DNA of 22,747 nt, taken from assembly GCA_964360145.1 (NCBI GenBank), contig CAYHWW010000038.1:1-22747 (forward strand). The letters run 5' to 3'. This DNA comes from CAYHWW01 sp964360145. GTDB lineage: Bacteria; Bdellovibrionota; UBA1018; CAYHWW01. The notes under the pieces were generated by a model, which saw nothing but the letters and a program-made list of their open reading frames with translations, did not search any database and had not been told where the DNA came from. Position numbers and translations under genes: made by a program. Positions 1 to 6,416 of the stretch are shown here, piece after piece (position 1 is the first letter of the stretch; each line of letters begins with the position of its first letter).

Positions 1-24
1 ATCGTACGTTTTCTCTTGCATCGC

Positions 25-111
25 AGGGTGGGTCCATACACGGGCTACTGCCCGCCGCGTGGAGCCACGAGGAGGAGCAACGAAGCAGATGGCCCTTTAT
101 CGACGATCTAC
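25..111 (-). repeat. Structured palindromic repeat, copy A (partial or diverged)
   Basis: Read on the minus strand, this begins with the 22-nt arm at 111-90 (GTAGATCGTCGATAAAGGGC and two more bases). It continues into the core start CATCTGCTTCGTTG and an inner GGCGGGC-AGTA-GCCCG hairpin. The first 34 nt match copy B (7800-7833) with one mismatch. Similarity fades toward position 25, and the expected second arm is not recognisable before the window edge, so the copy is truncated or diverged. The arm contains the TAG stop codon of the histidine kinase gene (108-110). Confidence 0.75.
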
Positions 112-1097
112 GCCGCCTTCGCCGCGCACTTGGTGGGAATGCTGATAAGAAACCGGGTGTCACCATCCGCGTCGCTTTCGGCCCAGATCCGACCGCCATG
201 GTTGGTGATGATCTCCTTGCAGATGGCCAGGCCCAAACCGGTTCCGCCAGCACCGCTGTGGGTTTTGCTGCTCTGGATGAACTTATCGAAGATCACGCCC
301 AACTCGTCCGCGGGGATACCGACGCCATTGTTGGCGACAATACATTCCGTCGTGCCGAGGGCTTGACTCATGCGGATACACACCGTGGTCCCGGCGTTGG
401 AGAACTTCACGGCATTGGAAACAAGGTTGCGCAGCACCTGCTGCATTTTCTCCGCATCGACATTGACCATCACGGGTCGCGCAGGGATGTCCGCGCACAG
501 CGTGACATTCTTTTCGGTGCCGGAGGCTTTCATCTCGGAAATGACCGCATCCGTCATTGCTGCGAGGTCCGCTTCCGCCATGGAATAGGTGACCTTCCCC
601 GATTCCAGCTTGGCCAGGTCAAGCAGGTCGTTGAGCAGCGCCATCAGTCTACTGCCACTCCCATGGATCTCGTCGAAATAGGACTTGAGCTTCTCTTTCG
701 TTGCCGTCTCGATTTTTTGTTGCCCAAAGCGGGCAAAGCTCAGGATGCCATGCATGGGCGTGCGCAGTTCATGGGACATATTAGCGAGAAAAACTGACTT
801 GGCGCGGTTGGCCCTTTCCGCCGCTTCCTTAGCCACGCGGAGATCCGCCGTGCGCTCCTCCACGGCCTTACGGTAGTACCTCTCGCTGGCCAAGGTCTTC
901 TGGTTAGCCTCAAGGAGTTCCCGGGAGCTCAGCTCCATCACCCTCTCGATGAACGACCTGTCGGTTTCAAAGTCCATGTAAGTCTGGTTCACCGCCTCGA
1001 TGAACGCCGCAAGATCGCCCTGCACGCGGCTCGCCTGGCCCTGCTCCGCAAGGTGCCTCTGGACTTGGCGCTGGAGGAGCTTATGAAGCTTCGTCAT
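108..1097 (-). CDS. Soluble sensor histidine kinase
   Basis: This 329-residue protein autophosphorylates on histidine to pass a signal to a response regulator not present in the window. The H-box has the phospho-acceptor His109 in the motif FLANMSHELRTP. The ATPase part shows the N-box (NLVSNAVKF, about 224-232), a G1-like box (NNGVGIP, about 256-262) and a G2 box (GGTGLGLAI, about 284-292). Residues 20-100 are helical and charged, likely a coiled-coil signalling linker. There is no transmembrane segment or signal peptide, so it should be cytoplasmic. The ATG at 1097 overlaps the end of the upstream FIST gene by 17 bases, so the two are probably co-translated and FIST is the likely input module. 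The usual first Asp of the G1 box is Asn here, which may lower nucleotide affinity. Confidence 0.92.
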   Translation of the reverse strand: MTKLHKLLQRQVQRHLAEQGQASRVQGDLAAFIEAVNQTYMDFETDRSFIERVMELSSRELLEANQKTLASERYYRKAVEERTADLRVAKEAAERANRAKSVFLANMSHELRTPMHGILSFARFGQQKIETATKEKLKSYFDEIHGSGSRLMALLNDLLDLAKLESGKVTYSMAEADLAAMTDAVISEMKASGTEKNVTLCADIPARPVMVNVDAEKMQQVLRNLVSNAVKFSNAGTTVCIRMSQALGTTECIVANNGVGIPADELGVIFDKFIQSSKTHSGAGGTGLGLAICKEIITNHGGRIWAESDADGDTRFLISIPTKCAAKAA

Positions 1098-2229
1098 CCG
1101 ACTCCATGAAGGACGTGATGGTCATGGTTTGGTTGTGGAGCTCGCACTTGGCGTTGGGGGTAAATGGCGAAATTTCCCCATAGGAATAAAACCCCGTGAT
1201 GGCGGTCTTGGGGCCGAAGATTTCGCGGACGCCCTCAACCTCTTCCTCGACCCTCTGCTTGAGGACGAGCTTGCGGCCCACGCAGCTGATGAGCAGCGCC
1301 AGCTCCGGAGAGGCCTTCTTTAACGACATGCTTTTCTCAGCGGCGCCCACGGCGCCTTCGATGAGCCGGTCAAAGTTGGCCTTCATGAAGCGCACATAGG
1401 TCCCCTCGGGGACATCGCCCGCGAAAGTCATGCTCTGGGTTTTCTCGTCCACGGCGAGGATGGTGCGCACGAGCCCGCCCTTGGAGTCATCCGAGCGTAA
1501 GCACAAGGGGAACAACAGTGCGCTGCCGGGCAAGTCCTTGGCATGGGTCCCGAGATAGACCTTGTAGAGTTCTAGGGCGGATTGGCCATCCAGCTCATAA
1601 AGCACGTTGCCCTTGGACTTGGTGATCAGGCGTTCAGACCCGAAGGGATCCCAGCCCCCCAACGAAGCGGAGCGTATCTTGATGTGGGAACCGTAAAGGC
1701 CCACCACTGCGATGCTATCATTGGAAACTTCGGACCCAGCGATGACCAATGTTTCGTGGAATCTGTCCTTATCGCCTGCAAGCCCCCCCGTCACCGTCAC
1801 CGGGGAAGGGAGCCCCTGGCTCAGCCCCTTGACGAGCTCACTGCCATTCACCGCGAGCCCCACGGACAAAACAAGCACATGGGTGAGATCCTGATGTTCC
1901 AAGGAAGAAGCCAGCTTTAGGCCCGCTTCAAAGCTGTCTTTCACCGTGGGCAGATGCAAGCTCGCCGAGCGCATCTTGGTTTTCTCGAATTTGATGGCCA
2001 TGGTCGTGATGGAATCGTCGTAGACCCGATCTTGGAAAATTTCTCCCGAAGTGGAGCAGCCGAAGAGATAGGCCCCAGGATAGAAACCCTGAATTTGATC
2101 CAAAAGATTTTTCTGTTTGAGCAGGGAAGTCTCGCCGAACACGAACACGAGGTCCGCCGCGCCAGCCAGCTCAGGGCCCGCGGGTGTCCACCCCTTGCCT
2201 ACGGTCCAATGTCTTTGCTCTAATTTCAT
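1081..2229 (-). CDS. FIST-domain sensory protein
   Basis: At 382 residues this matches the FIST_N plus FIST_C architecture, an intracellular ligand-binding sensor family usually coupled to signal-transduction proteins. Visible family features are an N-terminal block with FVFGETSLL, the segment LFGCSTSGEIF at about 55-66, the glycine-rich TVTGGLAGD at about 145-153, and a C-terminal block with ISCVGRK followed by GFYSYGEISPF. The GxYSYGEI-type ending is characteristic of FIST_C. There is no signal peptide or membrane helix. It is the first gene of a two-gene unit with the downstream histidine kinase, overlapping it by 17 bases, so the most economical reading is a split sensor and kinase. The ligand cannot be read from the sequence. 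Confidence 0.9.
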   Translation of the reverse strand: MKLEQRHWTVGKGWTPAGPELAGAADLVFVFGETSLLKQKNLLDQIQGFYPGAYLFGCSTSGEIFQDRVYDDSITTMAIKFEKTKMRSASLHLPTVKDSFEAGLKLASSLEHQDLTHVLVLSVGLAVNGSELVKGLSQGLPSPVTVTGGLAGDKDRFHETLVIAGSEVSNDSIAVVGLYGSHIKIRSASLGGWDPFGSERLITKSKGNVLYELDGQSALELYKVYLGTHAKDLPGSALLFPLCLRSDDSKGGLVRTILAVDEKTQSMTFAGDVPEGTYVRFMKANFDRLIEGAVGAAEKSMSLKKASPELALLISCVGRKLVLKQRVEEEVEGVREIFGPKTAITGFYSYGEISPFTPNAKCELHNQTMTITSFMESDDEAS

Positions 2230-2305
2230 TCAAGCCTCGCATGTGAAAACATACAGCAATAATTCCAACGCCCTTCGCATCATAAGTATCGGCACGGCAG
2301 CGGCT

Positions 2306-2334
2306 ATTATATATATTTTGTTTGTCATGGCTCA
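2306..2334 (-). promoter_or_regulatory. Possible promoter of the FIST-kinase operon
   Basis: On the minus strand there is a perfect -10 hexamer TATAAT (2311-2306) inside a conspicuously AT-rich patch. A 17-bp spacer leads to TGAGCC, a weak -35. It lies about 77 bases upstream of the FIST start. Only the -10 is convincing. Confidence 0.3.
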
Positions 2335-2383
2335 TGCCAGGACACTAGGCAACTTTGGGCCATGGATCCATCAAAGCGGCATC

Positions 2384-2414
2384 GCCCTGGGGGTGTGGCG
2401 CCTGCCCCCAGGGC
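2384..2414 (-). terminator. GC-rich hairpin after ssb
   Basis: A perfect 10-bp stem (GCCCTGGGGG at 2384-2393 pairing with CCCCCAGGGC at 2405-2414) begins eight bases past the ssb stop codon. No strong T-run follows on the minus strand, so intrinsic termination is plausible but not assured; it could act as a 3'-end stabiliser. Confidence 0.5.
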
Positions 2415-2421
2415 TTACCCG

Positions 2422-2862
2422 TCACATGATCGCTGCGGGGTCAGGAGCCACGTCTGGTATGTGGTCCAATGCACCAAGATCCAGATCCTTCTCGGTCTGA
2501 ACCGCTCCGAAGCGAGAGCCCATGAACTGCACCCGCTCGCCCACCACCTGAACAACGCCCTTTTTGGCGCCATTGCTCACATAGGTGTGGGAATCCAAGT
2601 GCCCTTCCACGAGAACCGTGGAGCCCTTGCGCATAAAGCGGGAACAAAGCTCCGCTTGGTGGCCCCAGACCATGACCCGATGCCACTGGGTCTGGGTGAT
2701 TTTATCGCCAGCGGCTTTGCCCTCTTCGGGCTTTTGCTTGACGACTTTATGAACTGCAACCGAGAGCCTTACGTAAGGCGCACCCGTTGCAGAGTGTTTG
2801 AGTTCCGGATCCGAACCGAGACGACCGGTAAGGAACACGGTGTTTGTATCAATCGATGACAT
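2422..2862 (-). CDS. ssb: Single-stranded DNA-binding protein
   Basis: This is a 146-residue OB-fold protein of the SSB family, which coats single-stranded DNA during replication and repair. The N-terminus carries the usual pattern of TGRLGSDPELKH, then VRLSVAVHK and the QWHRVMVWG strand, followed by LVEGHLDSHTY. A strong ribosome binding site (AAGGAGGT, 2877-2870) sits in front of the ATG. The protein is shorter than typical SSBs (about 160-180 residues) and lacks the long glycine/glutamine-rich linker. It ends DHIPDVAPDPAAIM rather than in the canonical acidic DDDIPF-like tip that recruits partner proteins. It may therefore be a paralogue with altered partner binding. It is divergent from pal. 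Confidence 0.92.
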   Translation of the reverse strand: MSSIDTNTVFLTGRLGSDPELKHSATGAPYVRLSVAVHKVVKQKPEEGKAAGDKITQTQWHRVMVWGHQAELCSRFMRKGSTVLVEGHLDSHTYVSNGAKKGVVQVVGERVQFMGSRFGAVQTEKDLDLGALDHIPDVAPDPAAIM

Positions 2863-2988
2863 GCGTCACCTCCTTGCGCCGCGTTAAGCAAGTGCCGGGC
2901 CAACAAGAAAAGCCCTTTGCATCGCATAACGCCTACAGTAGGCTGCTGGTATTTCCGACGTTTTCACCTCTGCAACAGGAGATCCGCC

Positions 2989-3492
2989 ATGAAGTTCCAT
3001 TCCTCTTTGCTCACCATTCTCACGATCGCCGCATTGGCAGCATTGTCTGGCTGTAAAGGGGCCCAAAAGTCCGGGGACAGCGAAGGCGGGGGCGGGGGTT
3101 CTGTATCGGAATCCGACATCAACAGTGACATGGCCGACTCTGATTCCGGTCGGGCCATGGGCCTCCAAACTGTCCATTATGATTACGACTCTTCCAATCT
3201 CTCCGGGGAGGCAAAAGCTACCCTGAACCAAAATACCTCCATCATGAAGGATAACGGGAGTGTTAAGATCCAGATTGAAGGGCACTGCGACGAGCGGGGC
3301 GGCATTCAATACAATATCGCCCTTGCCGAGCGCCGCGCTAAGTCCGCCAAAAGCTACTTGGTGGAGCACGGCGTGCCCGCTAACCGCATCTCCGTCATCT
3401 CTTATGGCAAAGAAAAACCTCTCGATCCTGGACACTCTGAAGACGCTTGGGCGAAGAACCGCCGGGCAAATTTCCGTATCACCGAGAAGTAA
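2989..3492 (+). CDS. pal: Peptidoglycan-associated lipoprotein Pal
   Basis: Pal is an outer-membrane lipoprotein that binds peptidoglycan and, with the Tol proteins, drives envelope constriction. The protein is 167 residues from the ATG at 2989, chosen because AGGAGA lies six bases upstream and a lipoprotein signal follows directly (lipobox LSGC, Cys20). A Gly/Ser-rich linker leads into an OmpA-like domain. That domain shows VHYDYDSSNLS, then IEGHCDERGGIQYNIALAERRA with the peptidoglycan-binding Asp and Arg, then RISVISYGKEKP and KNRRANFRI. Possible upstream starts add residues that would bury the signal peptide. It heads a cluster of envelope lipoproteins, but no tolQ, tolR, tolA or tolB is in the window. 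Confidence 0.95.
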   Translation: MKFHSSLLTILTIAALAALSGCKGAQKSGDSEGGGGGSVSESDINSDMADSDSGRAMGLQTVHYDYDSSNLSGEAKATLNQNTSIMKDNGSVKIQIEGHCDERGGIQYNIALAERRAKSAKSYLVEHGVPANRISVISYGKEKPLDPGHSEDAWAKNRRANFRITEK

Positions 3493-3511
3493 TCTCTACC
3501 GTCCGGTAAAG

Positions 3512-4099
3512 ATCTTAAAAAGGGCTGGGCCTCTGGGCTCGGCCCTTTTTCTTTTCGCCTGCAGCATCGCCGTCGTCCGCCCCGTGCAAGAAATGGCCGT
3601 CGCTGATGCCGCCCTGCGGGCCGCCCGGGAAGTGAACGCCGACGCCATTGAGGGCACCAACATCCCCGAAATGTATCGCGCTGCCGCGGACAATCTCTTC
3701 AAGGCCAAGCGAGAGTACCGCCTGAAAAACTTCGACCGCGCCAAGAAATATGCCCTGAAGGCCACCATGCTGGCGGAAAAAGCTGAGTTCGAGGCCGTGA
3801 AAGCCGGTGGCGCCACGCCTGAAGCGGCTGCCTCCCGGGAGAACATGGGCTTTGAAGGCGCTGCCAACGACACTGACCTCGGCTTCGATCAGTCCATCAA
3901 TACCGGCGATGAGCCCCCCCTTCCCAGTAAGCTCAAAGACAAGCCCCAAGAAGGCCAAGCCCCCAGTGCCCAGAACGAAGAACCAGAGGACACGAGTCGG
4001 CTGGCGGAAGGTGAGGAAACCAAACCCACCGCGGAAGATAAGGGCGCCGCAACGAAACCCGCCACGCCTCCGGTACCAGCCACACCGCCATCGTTGTAG
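3512..4099 (+). CDS. DUF4398-type envelope lipoprotein, start codon unclear
   Basis: The mature part resembles DUF4398 proteins, small helical envelope proteins often encoded near OmpA/Pal genes. It has VQEMAVADAALRAAREV, then MYRAAADNLFKAKREY, then a run of Ala/Lys helices ending near AEKAEFEAVKAGG. A long Pro/Glu/Lys-rich tail of about 90 residues follows. Just before the domain is a classical lipoprotein signal, LKRAGPLGSALFLFAC, with Cys as residue 17 if counted from 3512. The odd point is that no ATG, GTG or TTG exists between the pal stop and this lipobox in any frame. The first standard in-frame starts after the lipobox are GTG 3584 and ATG 3593, which would discard the signal; ATG 3404 lies deep inside pal. 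An ATC start at 3512 gives an ideal signal peptide but is only inferred. A terminator hairpin overlaps the same codons. Confidence 0.65.
   Translation: MLKRAGPLGSALFLFACSIAVVRPVQEMAVADAALRAAREVNADAIEGTNIPEMYRAAADNLFKAKREYRLKNFDRAKKYALKATMLAEKAEFEAVKAGGATPEAAASRENMGFEGAANDTDLGFDQSINTGDEPPLPSKLKDKPQEGQAPSAQNEEPEDTSRLAEGEETKPTAEDKGAATKPATPPVPATPPSL
3517..3550 (+). terminator. Intrinsic terminator-like hairpin after pal, inside the next reading frame
   Basis: The arms are 3517-3530 (AAAAAGGGCTGGGC) and 3537-3550 (GCTCGGCCCTTTTT). They pair over 14 positions with two G-T pairs around a 6-base loop, and the right arm ends in a T-run. It is a convincing rho-independent terminator about 25 bases after the pal stop. 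It also spans the codons of the apparent signal peptide of the next lipoprotein. Confidence 0.75.
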
Positions 4100-4127
4100 A
4101 AGCGCGTTTCCCGAGGCACAATGCCTT

Positions 4128-4871
4128 ATGAAGATAAAAGCGCTGGTCCTCATCCTCCTTGCCACATCCCTTTCCGCCTGCCTGAAAACCCGCGCTCAAG
4201 TGCGGCAAGAACAGGGAGGCGAGGAGCAGTCAGAGGAAGGCGCTGCCCCCGCGGCGGGCAAAGCTCCCAGTTACGCCCTTGATGAGGTGAAGACGGAGAT
4301 CACCCAGCTCGGTGGCCGCGTCGAAGTGCTGGAACACACGCAACAGACGGCCAACCTGCCCGGGCTTCGTGAGTCAGTGAATAAGCTGCAGCTCCAAACA
4401 GCGGATATAGAGAAAAACCAGGTCCTCATCATGGAGGAGCTCAAAGCGCTCAAAGACGCCGCCAACCAAGAGAAGACCCACGCCGAAGAGACCGCACGGG
4501 TCAAGGCCAACCCCCGGGACGCGTTGAGCAATGCCTACGGCCTTCTCGAAACGAAAAACTACGAAGGCGCGGCGGAAGCATTCCAAAAAGTCATCGGCGC
4601 CAAGCCGTCCAACAAAGATTCCGTCGAAGCCCACTTCGGCTTGGGCTCCGCCCAGTACCACCTCAAAGACTACAAGAAGGCCATCGTCACCCTTTCCAAA
4701 GTGCAGGAGCTTTCCGCAAAATCCCCCCGGGTACCCTCGAGCCTTTATTTGATCGGACGCTCCTTCGATAAACTCAACATGAAGAAAGAAGCCGCGGGCT
4801 TCTATTCAGAACTCACGGAACGCTTCCCAAAATCAGTGGAAGGTAAAAAGGTACGCGGGGCCAAAAATTAG
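4128..4871 (+). CDS. cpoB: CpoB/YbgF-like TPR lipoprotein of the Tol-Pal system
   Basis: CpoB-type proteins coordinate peptidoglycan synthesis with outer-membrane constriction through Tol-Pal. This one has 247 residues from the ATG at 4128, which opens directly onto a lipoprotein signal (MKIKALVLILLATSLSAC). A Glu-rich segment follows. Next comes a coiled-coil stretch at about 45-120 (DEVKTEITQLGGRVEVLEHT, then NQVLIMEELKALKDA). The C-terminus holds about three TPR-like repeats: DALSNAYGLLETKNYEGAAE, VEAHFGLGSAQYHLKDYKKA and SSLYLIGRSFDKLNMKKEAA. Coiled coil plus C-terminal TPRs is the YbgF/CpoB layout. Lipid anchoring differs from the periplasmic E. coli protein. Its stop overlaps the apparent beginning of the next gene. 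Confidence 0.85.
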   Translation: MKIKALVLILLATSLSACLKTRAQVRQEQGGEEQSEEGAAPAAGKAPSYALDEVKTEITQLGGRVEVLEHTQQTANLPGLRESVNKLQLQTADIEKNQVLIMEELKALKDAANQEKTHAEETARVKANPRDALSNAYGLLETKNYEGAAEAFQKVIGAKPSNKDSVEAHFGLGSAQYHLKDYKKAIVTLSKVQELSAKSPRVPSSLYLIGRSFDKLNMKKEAAGFYSELTERFPKSVEGKKVRGAKN

Positions 4872-6351
4872 CCCGCACATTCTCCTCGCGCTCAGCGTTG
4901 GTCTCATCGCAGCCGGTTGCTCGTCTTCGGAAACCACGGCCCCTTCCGCCGCGGCGGAGCCCCTGGCTGACCTGCTGCCCGGCGTAAAAATCGCCTACAC
5001 CGCCAACATCTCCGGCGACATCGAACCCTGCGGTTGCCGCAGCAACCCCACGGGGGGGCTCGTGCGCTTCTGGGAACTTTTCCGCCGTGAGGGGCTCGAC
5101 GATCAAGGGGCATCCCTTCTCTTTGATAGTGGCGATCTGTTCTTCGCCTCCACACCGGCGCCCCCCTTTCTCGTCAATCAGTGGAAAGCCCAGGCCCAGG
5201 GCCTCGTTCAAGCCATGAACGAACTGGGCTATGACGCCGCCGCCCCCGGGGATTTGGATTTTGCCGCGGGGTTGGCGGCCTTTGACGAGTTGCGGAGCGC
5301 GGCGCGCTTTCCCTTCCTCTCAGCCAACATACGCAAAGATGGAAAAGAATATCTGAAGGCCCATCGAATTTTCACTCGAGGTGGCAAGAAAGTAGCTGTT
5401 TTCGGCCTTTTTGACGAGGGGCTGCCACTTCCGACGAGCCTCACCGCCGAGCCCCATCTCGACGTCGCGCGCGCCCTGGTGCCCCTGTTGCGCCGCCAAG
5501 CCGACATGGTGGTGGCCCTCACTCACTTGGGCGTGGAGAAAGATCAAGAGCTGGCTCGCCAGGTTTCAGGCATTGATTTCATTATCGGGGGCCATAGCCA
5601 GAGTTTTTTACAGGAGCCCCTCCGGGCCGGAAGCACGGCGATCTTCCAAACGAGTTTCCGCAATCAGCACGTGGGCGTCATCGTGGGCAATACCCACCGC
5701 ATGATGCCCCTCGATGAGGAACTGGAACCCAAATCAGAGACCGCACGGAAGACTAACCCCATGGTGAAGCTCGTCGCTGACACCAAGGCCCACGTCGCGG
5801 AATTGAACCGCCAAGCGGAAGCGGAGCTGCTCACGACCGCGGCACCGAACCAACTCAGCGTCCCCCGCTACCAAACCTTCACGGCCTGCGTGGAATGCCA
5901 TAGGCCCCAGTTCGAGTTTTACCGCCGCACGCCCCACGGCCGCTCCTACTTGGCCCTCGTCAGCAAGGGACAAAACTACAACAAGGACTGCTTGAAGTGC
6001 CACACCCTGGGCATGAACGAAGAAAGCGGTTGGACCCAGGTGGAGCAGCTGGTGTGGGACATGAAAGGACGCCCCGTGAAACCAGCGGACTTCGCCCGGC
6101 GGCTACCCACCATGGCTGCGACCCAAGTATCCCATCACCAAAAGGCCTACCTCAACGTCCAATGCGAACACTGCCATGGCGCCGCGGACCAACACCCCTT
6201 CGGCGCCTCAGGCTTCAAGAAACCTGTTGTTTCTACGACTTGCCTCCAATGCCACACCCCTGACCAGGCCCCAGGCTGGTACAAGGACGGCAAGGCCAAT
6301 GAGGCCGTCATCAGCGGCAAAATCAAGATGATGACCTGTCCTCGACGATAA
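4867..6351 (+). CDS. Metallophosphatase fused to a four-CxxCH multihaem cytochrome, lipoprotein
   Basis: The N-terminal half is a calcineurin-like/5'-nucleotidase-type phosphoesterase. It has DIEPCGCRSNPTGGL at the first strand, DSGDLFF, GDLDFA, SANIRK, ALTHLGVEKD and IIGGHSQ as successive metal-site motifs. The C-terminal third has four haem c attachment sites, CVECH, CLKCH, CEHCH and CLQCH, at about residues 341, 375, 433 and 459, resembling the cytochrome c554 group. Upstream of the phosphatase is a lipobox segment (ALSVGLIAAGC, Cys at 4918-4920), so it is probably an envelope lipoprotein. The frame is open from about 4780, but no ATG, GTG or TTG occurs before GTG 5062, which lies after the essential DIEPCGC motif. 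The listed start is an ATT at 4867 overlapping the cpoB stop, a guess. Substrate and electron partner are unknown. Confidence 0.8.
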   Translation: MSPHILLALSVGLIAAGCSSSETTAPSAAAEPLADLLPGVKIAYTANISGDIEPCGCRSNPTGGLVRFWELFRREGLDDQGASLLFDSGDLFFASTPAPPFLVNQWKAQAQGLVQAMNELGYDAAAPGDLDFAAGLAAFDELRSAARFPFLSANIRKDGKEYLKAHRIFTRGGKKVAVFGLFDEGLPLPTSLTAEPHLDVARALVPLLRRQADMVVALTHLGVEKDQELARQVSGIDFIIGGHSQSFLQEPLRAGSTAIFQTSFRNQHVGVIVGNTHRMMPLDEELEPKSETARKTNPMVKLVADTKAHVAELNRQAEAELLTTAAPNQLSVPRYQTFTACVECHRPQFEFYRRTPHGRSYLALVSKGQNYNKDCLKCHTLGMNEESGWTQVEQLVWDMKGRPVKPADFARRLPTMAATQVSHHQKAYLNVQCEHCHGAADQHPFGASGFKKPVVSTTCLQCHTPDQAPGWYKDGKANEAVISGKIKMMTCPRR

Positions 6352-6416
6352 ACAGATCCTCAGAATAATTCTCTCGACCCCTTGCGTCATCCCCTGCTCT
6401 CAAATAGGACTTTGCC

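Noticed and set aside
198..797. A 199-codon plus-strand frame
   Set aside because: It is antisense to the H, N and G boxes of the histidine kinase; no ribosome binding site or domain is visible.
4840..4871. Programmed frameshifting from cpoB into the metallophosphatase at GGTAAAAAGG
   Set aside because: The downstream frame is +1 relative to cpoB, while A-rich slippery sites give -1 shifts, and the heptamer is not a proper XXXYYYZ site.
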